Shown: one piece after another, positions 6,517-15,996 of the stretch | Numbering within the stretch: the stretch's first letter is position 1 | Layout of the letters: each line of letters begins with the position of its first letter | Assembly (NCBI GenBank): GCA_905200545.1 | Contig: CAJKKQ010000003.1 | Coordinates: forward strand, 62,001 to 126,000 | From: an uncultured Oscillibacter sp. | GTDB lineage: Bacteria; Bacillota; Clostridia; Oscillospirales; Oscillospiraceae | Reading direction: 5' to 3' | Length of the DNA: 64,000 bases | Notes under the pieces: generated by a model | Seen by the model: the letters and a program-made list of their open reading frames with translations, nothing else | Told to the model about the DNA's origin: nothing | Databases searched by the model: none | Position numbers and translations under genes: made by a program

Positions 6517-7908
6517 TCAGGCGGCGTCACGGCTGCTGGAGCCGCTGAAGCCGTTTCCAAAGAAGTAGTCGAAGAAGTCCTCATAGGGATTGTAGGAGTT
6601 GCCGCTTTCATCCTGGATACTCTCATCCTGGGTGGAAACCGTCTGCTGGTCGGCAGGGACGGAATCCCAGGTGACATTCACGGTCAGGGTCTTGCCCTGA
6701 CGGTAAATGGTGAACTCCGTGGTATCACCGGCGGAATAGGGTTTCTTGGCCGCCGTCAGATCCTCCATGGAGGTGATGGTGGTGTCGCCCACCTTGGTAA
6801 TGACGTCGCCCACCTGGATACCGGCCTTGGCAGCAGCGCCGCCCTCTTCCACAGAGTAGATGTAAACGCCCTCGGTGAGGCCGGTCTGCTGGGCCATCTG
6901 GGCATTCATGGTGCCGGCGGTGACACCCAGATAGGGCTTATCGGTGACATAGCCGTTGGTCATGATGTCCTCGATCATGCTCATGACATCGTTGATGGGG
7001 ATGGCGAAGCCCAGGCCCTCCACGGATTCCTCACTGCTGTCGCTGGAGTACTTGGCGGAGACGATGCCCACCACTTCGCCATAGCTGTTGAGCAGGGGGC
7101 CGCCGGAGTTGCCGGGGTTGATGGAGGCATCCGTCTGGATCATGTTGAAGGGCGTGCCGGAGACGTTGATGGCCCGGTTCACGCAGGAGACCATGCCGCC
7201 GGACATGGAGAAGGTCAGCTCACCCAGGGGGTTGCCGATGGCCAGCACGTGGTCGCCCACGTTCAGCTTATCACTGTCACCAACGGTGACAGGCTGGAGG
7301 CCGCTGGCGTCGATCTTCAGCACGGCGATATCGTAATCCTCGTCGCTGCCGATGATGGCGGCATCGTAAGTGTCGCCGTTATAGAGGGTGACCTTCACGG
7401 TGCTGGCACCGTCGATGACGTGGTGATTGGTGACGATGTAGCCGTCCGCCGTGAGAATGAATCCGGAACCGGCGGAAGCGGACTGCACCTGATGGCCGTA
7501 GAAGTTGGTGGTGGAGGTGGAGTTGATGGAGACGGTGGAATTGACGGTGGCGGCGTAAACCTCCGCGTCACTCATCTCCGTCTTGCCGTCCACCTGCTTG
7601 AGTGCCACCTCGGTAGCCTGGCGGCTGCTGACATTGACGGAGGTGCTGCCGCCGCTGCGGCCCACGCCCCAGACGATACCGCCGCCCACGGCGCCGCCCA
7701 GCAGGGCACACACCAGGGCCAGCGCCACCAGCTTCATGCCCTTACGGTCTTTTTTCACAGGCTTCATCTCCTGCACGGGCTGCTGGGGGCCCGCCTGATA
7801 GTTGTGGATCTGTTCATCCACGGTGGGATGGTTGCTCTCCGGCTGAGCCGTTTCGCTGCCGTCCTTGCGATATGTGTAATGATAAAGATTCTTCTCGTCG
7901 TTATACAT
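6517..7908 (-). CDS. htrA: HtrA/DegP-like membrane-anchored serine protease with PDZ domain
   Basis: 463 residues. A cytosolic N-terminal tail (1-58) is followed by one transmembrane helix (about 59-82), a trypsin-like protease domain and one PDZ domain (about 345-430). The catalytic triad is H163 (TNHHVIDG), D193 (DYDIAVLKI) and S268 (INPGNSGGPL). Such enzymes degrade misfolded exported proteins outside the membrane. The C-terminus has an unusual aromatic/asparagine-rich tail (NPYEDFFDYFFGN). The start has GGAGG about eight bases upstream. It is transcribed alone, divergent from the FAD dehydrogenase. Confidence 0.93.
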   Translation of the reverse strand: MYNDEKNLYHYTYRKDGSETAQPESNHPTVDEQIHNYQAGPQQPVQEMKPVKKDRKGMKLVALALVCALLGGAVGGGIVWGVGRSGGSTSVNVSSRQATEVALKQVDGKTEMSDAEVYAATVNSTVSINSTSTTNFYGHQVQSASAGSGFILTADGYIVTNHHVIDGASTVKVTLYNGDTYDAAIIGSDEDYDIAVLKIDASGLQPVTVGDSDKLNVGDHVLAIGNPLGELTFSMSGGMVSCVNRAINVSGTPFNMIQTDASINPGNSGGPLLNSYGEVVGIVSAKYSSDSSEESVEGLGFAIPINDVMSMIEDIMTNGYVTDKPYLGVTAGTMNAQMAQQTGLTEGVYIYSVEEGGAAAKAGIQVGDVITKVGDTTITSMEDLTAAKKPYSAGDTTEFTIYRQGKTLTVNVTWDSVPADQQTVSTQDESIQDESGNSYNPYEDFFDYFFGNGFSGSSSRDAA

Positions 7909-8155
7909 GGTTGATACCTCCTATTTGTATCCTGCCCATCTGCATTTCAGAACCGATGATACAGCGGGATTGTGTCGAAAGTGTGAAGTGCTTTTGACGG
8001 TTCTCTGAAATTTCTCGGTCTCCCGGGCTCCTCTGGTTTTCTCGGATGCCTTTCTCAACCTTCTGAGGGCAGTATAGGACGGCTAACTTAAAAAGGTCTG
8101 AAAGGTTTTTGAATATTTTTTGAACCTCCGGTTTTCCAGGGAAAGAAGGTGTGGT

Positions 8156-9814
8156 ATGATAGGGAAAAATCCATCACAGGAAAGGATCAAACCTGCCTTG
8201 CTGAAAATCGACAACATCAAGCTCGCCCCGGGAGACGGCCCCGCCGCCCTGGCGGCGGAAACCGCCCGGATCCTCCGGGTGCGGGAGAAGGATATCCAGA
8301 CCCTGCGCGTCCTGCGCCGCAGCATCGACGCCCGGGAGGACGTGCGCATCGTCTATACGGTGGAAGCGTCTTTAAAAGATGAGGCCGCCGTGCTCAAGCG
8401 CTGCCGCAGCAAAAAAGTCTCCCGGATCCAGCGCACCCCCGGCTATCTGCTCCCTGCTCCGCTGCCTCCCCAGGATATTCCGCCGGTGGTGGTGGGCGCG
8501 GGCCCCGCGGGCCTCTTTGCCGCCCTGGTACTGGCCCGGACGGGGCTGCGCCCCATCCTGCTGGAGCGGGGACGGAGCGTGGAGCGCCGGGCAGAGGATG
8601 TGGAACGCTTCTGGTCCACCGGGGAGCTGGACCTCACCTCCAACGTTCAGTTTGGTGAAGGCGGCGCCGGTGCCTTTTCCGACGGCAAGCTCAACACCGG
8701 TACCCGGGACATCCGCCACCGCTTCATTCTGGAGCAGCTGGTCTCCTGCGGCGCTCCGGAGGATATTCTGGTGGATGCCAAGCCCCATGTGGGCACCGAC
8801 TACCTGCACATCGCTCTGAAAAACCTCCGCCGGGAGCTGCTGGATCTGGGCGCAGACATCCGCTTTGAAAGCCGCCTTGCGGACCTGGGCATCCAAAACG
8901 GTGCCCTGACGGGCATCACGGTGGAGGGCCCGGAGGGCACCTATGCCCTGCCCTGCACCCACCTGGTGCTCTGCCCCGGCCACTCCGCCCGGGACACCTT
9001 TGCCATGCTCCATGACCGGGGCATTCCCATGGAGGCCAAACCCTTTGCCGTGGGGGTGCGCATCGAGCATCCCCAGGCGGCGGTGAATGCCGCCCAGTAC
9101 CGTCAGTACGCCGGACACCCCGGTCTTCCCGCCTCCTCCTACAAGCTGGCCTGCCATCTTCCCAGCGGCCGCTCCGCCTTCTCCTTCTGCGTCTGTCCCG
9201 GCGGAGAGGTGGTGGCCGCCGCGTCGGAACCCGGCCGGGTGGTCACCAACGGCATGAGCGAATTTGCCCGGCACAAGGTGAACATCAACGGTGCCCTGCT
9301 GGTGAATGTCACGCCGGAGGATTTCGGCGGTGGCGATGATCCCCTGGCAGGCGTTACTTTCCAGCGGAAGCTGGAGGAAGCCGCCTTCGCCCTGGGGGGC
9401 GGCGGCTTCCGTGCCCCGGCCCAGCGGGTGGGGGATTTCCTCTCGGGCCGCCCCTCCCAGGGACCCGGTGCCGTGGCGCCCTCCTACCGCCCCGGTGTCA
9501 CCTGGTGTGACCTGCATGCGTGTCTGCCGCCCTTCGTGGCAGAGGCGCTGTCCCAGGCCCTGCCCATTCTGGGACAGAAGCTCCGGGGCTACGACGATCC
9601 CGACGCCGTGATGACAGCGGTGGAGAGCCGCTCCTCCTCCCCGGTGCGCATTCCCCGGGACGAGACGTATCAATCCGCCCTTCGGGGCCTGTATCCCTGC
9701 GGCGAGGGCGCCGGCTATGCCGGAGGCATCCTCTCCGCCGCTGCCGACGGTATGCGGGCAGCAGAGCACATCTGCCAATCCATTCAACAGGAGGTTCATT
9801 CCCATGAGTCGTGA
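8156..9814 (+). CDS. NAD(P)/FAD-dependent dehydrogenase (COG2509 type)
   Basis: A 552-residue flavoprotein with the dinucleotide motif VVVGAGPAGLFAAL near residue 110, the conserved NVQFGEGGAGAFSDGKLNT block and a C-terminal GEGAGYAGGI FAD motif. These mark the large FAD-dependent dehydrogenases that resemble electron-transfer-flavoprotein or HI0933-like enzymes; the substrate is unknown. The start at 8156 follows GAAGGTG. A TTG at 8198 that would give the family-typical beginning LLKIDNIKL is a credible alternative. The next gene overlaps its stop by 11 bases. Confidence 0.85.
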   Translation: MIGKNPSQERIKPALLKIDNIKLAPGDGPAALAAETARILRVREKDIQTLRVLRRSIDAREDVRIVYTVEASLKDEAAVLKRCRSKKVSRIQRTPGYLLPAPLPPQDIPPVVVGAGPAGLFAALVLARTGLRPILLERGRSVERRAEDVERFWSTGELDLTSNVQFGEGGAGAFSDGKLNTGTRDIRHRFILEQLVSCGAPEDILVDAKPHVGTDYLHIALKNLRRELLDLGADIRFESRLADLGIQNGALTGITVEGPEGTYALPCTHLVLCPGHSARDTFAMLHDRGIPMEAKPFAVGVRIEHPQAAVNAAQYRQYAGHPGLPASSYKLACHLPSGRSAFSFCVCPGGEVVAAASEPGRVVTNGMSEFARHKVNINGALLVNVTPEDFGGGDDPLAGVTFQRKLEEAAFALGGGGFRAPAQRVGDFLSGRPSQGPGAVAPSYRPGVTWCDLHACLPPFVAEALSQALPILGQKLRGYDDPDAVMTAVESRSSSPVRIPRDETYQSALRGLYPCGEGAGYAGGILSAAADGMRAAEHICQSIQQEVHSHES

Positions 9815-10778
9815 GATCTGTGTCTATCTGGAATTCCTCACGGACGCCCACCGGGCATCCATCCGCGCCGCCGCGGAACAGGCGGGCTTTACCGTCCACT
9901 TCTTTACCCCCAACCAGTTTGAGGAGGCCAAGGCCTGCGTCCAGCACTGCGAGGTGCTCTATGCCCACTCCCCGGAGCTGCTGCGGGCGGCTCCCGCCTC
10001 TCTCAAGTGGTACTGCTGCTCTTTCGCCGGGGTGGATCCCTACTGCAAGGACGACGGCATCTTCCAAAATCCCGACTGCATCCTCACCAACTCCAATGTC
10101 TACGGTGTCACCATCGCCGAGCACGTGGTGATGGTGACGCTGATGCTGCTGCGGCGGATGCCGGAGTACATCGAGATCACCCGTAACCGCAGCTGGTCCA
10201 ACCAGCTGGCGGTGCGCTCCATCCGGGACAATGAGATCACCATTCTGGGCACCGGCAACATCGGCAACAATGTGGCGGAGCGGATGCGGGGCATGGGCAT
10301 CGGCCACGTCATCGGCCTGAGCCGCAGCGGCAGGGGCCGGCAGGACCTCTACGACGAGGTGCTGCCCATCTCCCGGCTGGACGAGGTGCTGCCCCGCACC
10401 AAGATCTTGCTGATGGCCCTGCCTGGCACCGCCGAGACCGCCGGCATCCTCAGCCGGGAACGCATTGCCCTGCTGCCCGCCGACGCCATCGTCATCAACG
10501 TGGGCCGGGGCCCCGCCGTGGACCAGGTGGCCCTGGCAGAGGCGCTGAACGCCGGACGCATCTCCGGCGCGGCCCTGGACGTGATGGTGCCGGAGCCCCT
10601 GCCCAAGGATGATCCCCTCTGGGACGCCAAGAACCTGATTCTCACCCCCCATGTCTCCGGTAACATGACTTTGGGCTACACCTGCGACCGCAACGTGGAG
10701 CTCTTCTGTGCCGATCTTACCAATTACGCCGCCGGACGTCCCCTCCAGGGTCTGGTGGACCGGAAGCGGGGCTATTAA
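9804..10778 (+). CDS. D-isomer-specific 2-hydroxyacid dehydrogenase
   Basis: 324 residues. It carries the NAD-binding motif GTGNIGNNVAERM, the substrate arginine in NVGRGPAVDQ, the glutamate in VMVPEPLPKDDPLW and the catalytic histidine in LTPHVSGN. These define NAD(P)-dependent D-2-hydroxyacid dehydrogenases of the phosphoglycerate/glyoxylate reductase type; the substrate cannot be assigned. The ATG at 9804 has GGAGG upstream and lies within the end of the preceding flavoprotein gene, so translation is coupled. Confidence 0.9.
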   Translation: MSREICVYLEFLTDAHRASIRAAAEQAGFTVHFFTPNQFEEAKACVQHCEVLYAHSPELLRAAPASLKWYCCSFAGVDPYCKDDGIFQNPDCILTNSNVYGVTIAEHVVMVTLMLLRRMPEYIEITRNRSWSNQLAVRSIRDNEITILGTGNIGNNVAERMRGMGIGHVIGLSRSGRGRQDLYDEVLPISRLDEVLPRTKILLMALPGTAETAGILSRERIALLPADAIVINVGRGPAVDQVALAEALNAGRISGAALDVMVPEPLPKDDPLWDAKNLILTPHVSGNMTLGYTCDRNVELFCADLTNYAAGRPLQGLVDRKRGY

Positions 10779-10849
10779 GCTGGAGTTGGGCAGCGTGCAC
10801 GTTGAAATTGCGCAGATGCCCGGCTGCCGGGGCAGACTTCCCGGCAGGA

Positions 10850-10874
10850 CTATGATATCTTAAGGGTATCATAG
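10850..10874 (+). promoter_or_regulatory. Candidate operator of the XRE-membrane regulator
   Basis: Inverted repeat CTATGATATC (10850-10859) and GGTATCATAG (10865-10874), 9 of 10 positions matched, ending just before the ribosome site of the XRE gene. TATGAT within it could serve as a -10 box. Confidence 0.55.
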
Positions 10875-10889
10875 AAAGGAGTTGTCCCC

Positions 10890-11423
10890 ATGACCATCGG
10901 AGAAAAGATCGCCCTCCGGCGCCGCAGTGCCGGCCTGTCCCAGGAGGCCCTGGCCGTTCAGCTGGGCGTCTCCCGGCAGGCCGTCAGCCGTTGGGAAACC
11001 AACGAGTCCCTCCCCGATACGGAAAAAGTGCTCCAGCTGTGCCGCATCTTCGGCGTCTCCGCCGACGATCTGCTGCTGGATCAGTCTCCGGAAACCGCCG
11101 CAGAACCCACATCTGCCCGCCCTCCCCTGCCCCTGTGGCGGCAGGTGTTTCGATATGTCTACCTGGGGCTGGGCGCTGCCGGTACCGTATTGGCACTGGT
11201 TGGGCTGGGCGGAACCGTTTACAAAGCGGTAAGCGCCACCTCGTGGTGGTCGGATCAGGGGCGCTTCGGCGACGCCCTGATGAACACTAAGTACGGCGCC
11301 ATTTTGCCGGGAGGATTGCTTTTGCTGGGGATCGCCCTGGCTCTGCTGGCCTTCGATGTGCTGCTGTCCAAACGGGACCAGGTACAGGTTCCACGATCTC
11401 ACGGAAAGGAATCGGATATATGA
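10890..11423 (+). CDS. XRE-family regulator with C-terminal membrane segments
   Basis: 177 residues. The N-terminal XRE HTH (residues 3-62; LSQEALAVQLGVSRQAVSRW) is joined through a linker to two predicted membrane helices (about 95-115 and 138-158). This membrane-tethered regulator design is common in Firmicutes but its signal is unknown. A 10-bp inverted repeat lies directly upstream. Its stop overlaps the start of the iron alcohol dehydrogenase by four bases (ATGA), so the two are translated together. Confidence 0.85.
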   Translation: MTIGEKIALRRRSAGLSQEALAVQLGVSRQAVSRWETNESLPDTEKVLQLCRIFGVSADDLLLDQSPETAAEPTSARPPLPLWRQVFRYVYLGLGAAGTVLALVGLGGTVYKAVSATSWWSDQGRFGDALMNTKYGAILPGGLLLLGIALALLAFDVLLSKRDQVQVPRSHGKESDI

Positions 11424-12601
11424 ATAACTTTACCTTCTACGCCCCCACTCTCTTCGCCTTCGGCGACGGGGAGGAATCCCGCACCGGCGCCCTGGTGCGC
11501 CAGTTCGGCGGCACCAAGGTGCTGCTGGTCACCGGCGGCGGCTCCGTCCACCGCAACGGCTCCTACGACGCTGTCACCGCCTCGTTGAAGGCGGCGGAGC
11601 TCCCCTATGTGGAGCTCTCCGGCATCCAGGCCAACCCCCGCAGCGGCAAGGTCTACGAGGGCATCGATCTGTGCCGCCGGGAGGGGGCGGACTTTGTCCT
11701 GGCCCTGGGCGGCGGCAGCGTCATCGACACCGCCAAGGCTATCGCCGTGGGCGTCCCCTATGACGGGGACTTCTGGGACTTCTTCTCCACCCGGACGCCG
11801 GACACTATTTTGCCGGTAGGCGTGGTACTGACCCTCTCCGCCACCGGCAGTGAGGGCTCCGACAGCTGCGTCATCACCCATGAGAAGGGAAACCTCAAGT
11901 GGGGCAACAAGAAGTCTGACCTCTACCGGCCCAAGTTCTCCGTCCTGAACCCCCGCTTCACCTGCACCCTGCCTCCCTATCAGACCGCCTGCGGCGCTGT
12001 GGACATGCTGGCCCACATCTGTGAGCGGTACTTCACCAACACGCCGGACGTGGCTCTGACGGACCGGCTGGCAGAGGCGCTGATGAAGACCATTCTGGAA
12101 GCGGCTCCCCGGGCCATGGCGGATCCCAACGACTATGCCGCCCGGGCGGATCTTATGTGGGCAGGCATGCTGGCCCACAATGACTCCTGCGGCGTGGGCC
12201 GCCGCCAGGACTGGGCCAGCCACCAGATTGAGCATGAGCTCTCCGCCTTTTACGACTGCGCCCACGGGGCGGGGCTGGCAGTGGTGATGCCCGCCTGGAT
12301 GGAGTACGTCCTGCCCCACGATCCCATGCGCTTTGCCCGCTTCGCCGTGGAAGTCTTCGGCTGCGAGATGGACTACGCCTGCCCGGAGCGCACCGCCCGG
12401 GAGGGCATCCGCCGCCTGACGGCATTCTTCCGGTCTCTGGGTATGCCCACCACCTTTGCCGAGATCGGCGCCAAGTCTGAGGATATCCCCGCCATGGTGG
12501 CTCACCGGGGTGAGAAGCCCGGCGGCTTCCCCTTCGGCGGCTTTGTGGAGATCGGCCCCAAGGAGATGGAAGCCGTGCTGCGCCTGGCAGCGGAACAGTA
12601 A
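11420..12601 (+). CDS. Iron-containing alcohol dehydrogenase (butanol dehydrogenase/YqhD type)
   Basis: 393 residues. The nucleotide-binding motif LGGGSVIDTAKA (about 96-107) and the metal ligands D195, H199, H268 and H282 (DMLAH, then SHQIEH and AHGAG) are all present, as in NAD(P)H-dependent butanol dehydrogenases and YqhD aldehyde reductases. It probably reduces short aldehydes in fermentation. The start lies in the end of the XRE-membrane regulator gene, an unusual coupling for an ADH, and implies control by that regulator. Confidence 0.9.
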   Translation: MNNFTFYAPTLFAFGDGEESRTGALVRQFGGTKVLLVTGGGSVHRNGSYDAVTASLKAAELPYVELSGIQANPRSGKVYEGIDLCRREGADFVLALGGGSVIDTAKAIAVGVPYDGDFWDFFSTRTPDTILPVGVVLTLSATGSEGSDSCVITHEKGNLKWGNKKSDLYRPKFSVLNPRFTCTLPPYQTACGAVDMLAHICERYFTNTPDVALTDRLAEALMKTILEAAPRAMADPNDYAARADLMWAGMLAHNDSCGVGRRQDWASHQIEHELSAFYDCAHGAGLAVVMPAWMEYVLPHDPMRFARFAVEVFGCEMDYACPERTAREGIRRLTAFFRSLGMPTTFAEIGAKSEDIPAMVAHRGEKPGGFPFGGFVEIGPKEMEAVLRLAAEQ

Positions 12602-12617
12602 ATCCATCAGGAAACGC

Positions 12618-12655
12618 ACAGCGCCCGGAGAGATGCTCTCCGGGCGCTGTATTAT
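12618..12655. terminator. Terminator after the iron alcohol dehydrogenase
   Basis: Stem ACAGCGCCCGGAGA/TCTCCGGGCGCTGT (12618-12631, 12637-12650), loop GATGC, followed by ATTATATTTT; convergent with the MATE gene. Confidence 0.75.
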
Positions 12656-12682
12656 ATTTTCATGTAATATCCGCCGGGGCGC

Positions 12683-14035
12683 TCACTCCGTCAAGCCCAT
12701 GGTCTCCCACTTGTGGCCCCGGAAGCGGATGACAAACAGCACCGCCCGCAAGATCCAGTCAAAGAACATGGCCATCCAGATGCCCAGCACGCCGAAGCCC
12801 CAGAAACGGCCCATCAAAACGCCCAGGCCCACCCGCAGCGTCCACATGGACACCGTGGAGACGATGAGGGTAAAGCGGGTGTCCCCCGCCGCCCGGAGGG
12901 CCTGGGGCAGAGTGAAGGCCGCAGGCCAGATGACAATGCCGAAGCCCCCGTGCATCCAGATGATCTTCTCCGCGTAGTCCTGAGCCTCGGGGGAGACGTT
13001 GTAGAGCCGCATGATCAGGGGCATCAGCAGCCACAGCACCACGATGGTCAGCGTCATGTAGAGGTAGGCGGTCTTCATAAGCTTCTTGGTATAGTGCCGG
13101 GCCCGCTCATAGCTGCCGGCGCCGATGCAGCGGGACACCACCGTCACGATGGCCAGGCCCAGCGCCGTTCCTGCCACGCACTGGAAAGAGGCGATGGTGT
13201 TTCCGATGGCGTTGGCGGCCACAGAGGCGGTGCCCAGCACGGACACGGTGGACAAAAGCAGGATCTTGCCCAGCTGGAACATGCTGTTCTCCAGGCCGTT
13301 GGGCACGCCGAAGCGCAGGATGTTCTTGACCACATAGCGGTCATGCCGGAACGTGAAATGCTCCACCCGCAACGGGAGATTGGGACGCTTCAGCAGCAGC
13401 ACCACCATGGCCACCGCTGCGAAAATCCGGGACACCAGGGTGGGATAGGCCACGCCCTCCACCTCCATGCCCACGGCAAAGATCAAGATGGCATTGCCCA
13501 CCACATTGATGGCGTTCATGGTCAGGGACACCCACATGGAGATGCCGGAGTTGCCCATCACCCGGAACAGTGCCGCTCCCGCACTGTAAATGGCCAAAAA
13601 CGGCGTGGAGGCCTCCACGATCATAAAGTAGGTGTTGGCGTAGGCGGCCACATCCGGCTCCACCTGGCCGAAGACCACCCCCAAAATGAAGCCCTTGCCC
13701 AGATAAAAGAGCACGGTGATCAGCAGCGATACTTCCCCCATGAACAGCAGCAGCTGCTGTCCCGAGTGGCCCGCCTTATCGGGTTCCCGCCGGCCCAGAT
13801 ACTGTCCGGCGATGACGGCGCCGCCGGTGGCCAGGGCCGCAAAGGCGTTTACCAGCAGCACGTTCACCGTATCCACCAAAGATACGGCAGACATGGCTGC
13901 CTCGCCCACCTGGGCCACCATCAAAGAGTCGGACAGGCCAACGGTGATAGCCAGCAGCTGTTCCACCACCAGAGGAACCACCAGCTTGCGCAGATCCCGG
14001 GCGGTAAATTCCACACTCAGTTGTTTATTCTCCAA
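12683..14035 (-). CDS. MATE-family efflux transporter
   Basis: 450 residues with about twelve hydrophobic helices and the MATE/MVF pattern (VPLVVEQLLAITVGLSDSLM near the start, VVSRCIGAG mid-protein). It exports organic cations or drugs coupled to Na+ or H+. The reading frame opens with a TTG at 14035 (MENKQLSVEF), preceded by AGAGGAA. It lies 26 bases downstream of an AraC-type regulator in the same direction, which probably controls it. Substrate unknown. Confidence 0.9.
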   Translation of the reverse strand: MENKQLSVEFTARDLRKLVVPLVVEQLLAITVGLSDSLMVAQVGEAAMSAVSLVDTVNVLLVNAFAALATGGAVIAGQYLGRREPDKAGHSGQQLLLFMGEVSLLITVLFYLGKGFILGVVFGQVEPDVAAYANTYFMIVEASTPFLAIYSAGAALFRVMGNSGISMWVSLTMNAINVVGNAILIFAVGMEVEGVAYPTLVSRIFAAVAMVVLLLKRPNLPLRVEHFTFRHDRYVVKNILRFGVPNGLENSMFQLGKILLLSTVSVLGTASVAANAIGNTIASFQCVAGTALGLAIVTVVSRCIGAGSYERARHYTKKLMKTAYLYMTLTIVVLWLLMPLIMRLYNVSPEAQDYAEKIIWMHGGFGIVIWPAAFTLPQALRAAGDTRFTLIVSTVSMWTLRVGLGVLMGRFWGFGVLGIWMAMFFDWILRAVLFVIRFRGHKWETMGLTE

Positions 14036-14061
14036 AATTTCTCGTTCCTCTCCCTCTGCTC

Positions 14062-14910
14062 TCAGCGGAACTCCCGGGGGCTCATGTGAAATGTCCCCTG
14101 GAAGGCCCGCAAAAACGTCGAATACTCTCCAAAGCCCGCCTGCTCCGCCGCCTTCATCACCGGCACGCCGGAGCGGATCAGCTCCCCCGCCAGCACCAGC
14201 CGCTTCTGGCTGATGTATTGGTGGACGGTGTAGCCGGTAACGGCCTTGAACCGGTGCATCAGATAATACCGGCTCAGGTAAAACCGGTTTGCCAGTGCCT
14301 CCACCGTAAGATCCTCCGTAAGATGGGCGGCAATGTAGCGCAGGATCTCCTCGATCTTGGGATCAATGCGGTAGCTGTCCACCTGGTCCTGGGCGGTGCG
14401 GTCCCGGAGGATATCCCGGTTCACCCGGATCAGCAGCTGCTGGCAAAGCGTGTCCGCCATGCGGGAAGCACCGAACTCCCGTTCCCGCAGGGCCTCCTCC
14501 AGCCGCTGGATCTCCTGCATATAGGCAAGGCGCCCCTCCGGGGGAAATCGCAGCAGGTGGAATCCCCTCTGGGCGGCGATGTGAAAGCAGGTATCCAGGG
14601 ATTCGCCGGGGTCGCTGCGCTTGTCCATCCACTCCCGCCCCAGCCAGATCACCACCCGCTCATAGGGCTCCGCCGGGTCGATGATGGGCCGGTGGATCAG
14701 GTTGTGCTGAATCAGCAGCAGATCCCAGGGCTGAAGGAAATACGTCACGCCCTCCACCACATAGCTGACCCTGCCCCCCAGCACCAGGATGAGCTTGTCA
14801 AACTCGTGATAGTGGTAGTCCAGCTTCTGGGCCCGGCTGTCCTTGAGGTGGAAGAGCCGGAAATCCTCATGGAGATACCCCCGTTTTCCCACTTCGCTGC
14901 GATCCAGCAT
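14062..14910 (-). CDS. AraC-family transcriptional regulator
   Basis: 282 residues: an N-terminal cupin-like sensing domain with a HYHEFDKL motif (about residues 33-40), then two C-terminal HTH motifs of the AraC family (VEALANRFYLSRYYLMHRFK near 202, and VMKAAEQAGFGEYSTFLRAF near 250). The start at 14910 has GGGAGGTGG upstream. It is the first gene of an operon with the MATE exporter. Confidence 0.92.
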   Translation of the reverse strand: MLDRSEVGKRGYLHEDFRLFHLKDSRAQKLDYHYHEFDKLILVLGGRVSYVVEGVTYFLQPWDLLLIQHNLIHRPIIDPAEPYERVVIWLGREWMDKRSDPGESLDTCFHIAAQRGFHLLRFPPEGRLAYMQEIQRLEEALREREFGASRMADTLCQQLLIRVNRDILRDRTAQDQVDSYRIDPKIEEILRYIAAHLTEDLTVEALANRFYLSRYYLMHRFKAVTGYTVHQYISQKRLVLAGELIRSGVPVMKAAEQAGFGEYSTFLRAFQGTFHMSPREFR

Positions 14911-14942
14911 GCCCCCACCTCCCGGGTGTTTTCAGATGCCCT

Positions 14943-14971
14943 ATCTTACCGCAATTTTAACAATATCTCAA
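14943..14971 (-). promoter_or_regulatory. Promoter of araC-type regulator
   Basis: Minus-strand TTGAGA (14966-14971) and TAAGAT (14943-14948), 17-base spacer. Confidence 0.55.
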
Positions 14972-15084
14972 CAGTGTTTTCACCAAAAGTTACAAAAACA
15001 TTGCCCGATTCGCTGGTGTATCCGAAAAACATCCCTGCAAAATCAGTTTCCTGCGTTTTCGTGTAAATCTTCCAGCAATGCCCA

Positions 15085-15113
15085 TAGACAGGCACTTTGG
15101 AATTTGCTATAAT
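15085..15113 (+). promoter_or_regulatory. thyA-folA promoter
   Basis: TAGACA (15085-15090) and a perfect TATAAT (15108-15113), 17-base spacer. Confidence 0.65.
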
Positions 15114-15153
15114 ATTATGGCTAAATTTTGTCCAATGGGAGGAAAACCGTACC

Positions 15154-15984
15154 ATGAGCCGCGCTGATGAGCTTTTCATCCAAAACTGCCGGGATATTCT
15201 GGACAACGGCGTCTGGGACACGGATCTAGCCGTTCGTCCCCACTGGGAGGACGGAACCCCTGCCCACACCGTGAAGAAATTCGGCATTGTCAACCGCTAC
15301 AACCTCCAGGAGGAGTTCCCCATTCTCACCATCCGCCGCACCTACTGGAAGACGGCGGTGGACGAGCTTTTGTGGATCTGGCAGAAGAAGTCCAACAACA
15401 TCCATGATCTGCGGGCCCACATCTGGGACCAGTGGGCCGATGAAACCGGTTCCATCGGCAAGGCCTACGGCTACCAGCTCTCCGTCAAGCACCGCTATCC
15501 CGAGGGGGAGATGGACCAGGTGGACCGGGTGCTTTACGATCTCAAGCACAACCCCGCCTCCCGCCGCATCATGACCAACATCTACAACTTCCAGGATCTC
15601 CATGAGATGAATCTCTACCCCTGCGCCTACTCCATGACCTTCAATGTCTCCGGCAATGTCCTGAACGCCATCTTGAACCAGCGCAGTCAGGACATGCTGG
15701 CTGCCAACAACTGGAACGTGGTGCAGTACGCCGTACTGGTGTACATGTTTGCCCAGGTCAGCGGCCTCATTCCCGGCGAGCTGGTCCATGTCATTGCCGA
15801 CGCCCACATCTATGACCGGCACGTTCCCATTGTGGAAAAGATGCTCACCCAGGCCCCCTCTCCGGCGCCCAAATTCACCGTGGATCCTGCTGTGACGGAT
15901 TTTTACGCCTTTACCCGGGACAGCTTTTCCATGGAGGGCTACACGCCCGCGCCTTTCGAAGATAAAATTCCCATTGCCATCTGA
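15154..15984 (+). CDS. thyA: Thymidylate synthase
   Basis: 276 residues; methylates dUMP to dTMP using methylenetetrahydrofolate. The nucleophile is C157 in the local motif NLYPCAYSMTF, and QRSQD with NVVQYA form the dUMP site, followed by HIYDRH. It belongs to the clostridial subfamily in which the canonical PCH reads PCA and the FLGVPFNI segment is replaced by MLAANNWN. The start at 15154 has GGGAGG upstream; the longer ORF adds no family sequence. folA follows 12 bases later. Confidence 0.92.
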   Translation: MSRADELFIQNCRDILDNGVWDTDLAVRPHWEDGTPAHTVKKFGIVNRYNLQEEFPILTIRRTYWKTAVDELLWIWQKKSNNIHDLRAHIWDQWADETGSIGKAYGYQLSVKHRYPEGEMDQVDRVLYDLKHNPASRRIMTNIYNFQDLHEMNLYPCAYSMTFNVSGNVLNAILNQRSQDMLAANNWNVVQYAVLVYMFAQVSGLIPGELVHVIADAHIYDRHVPIVEKMLTQAPSPAPKFTVDPAVTDFYAFTRDSFSMEGYTPAPFEDKIPIAI

Positions 15985-15996
15985 GGAGGTCACACT

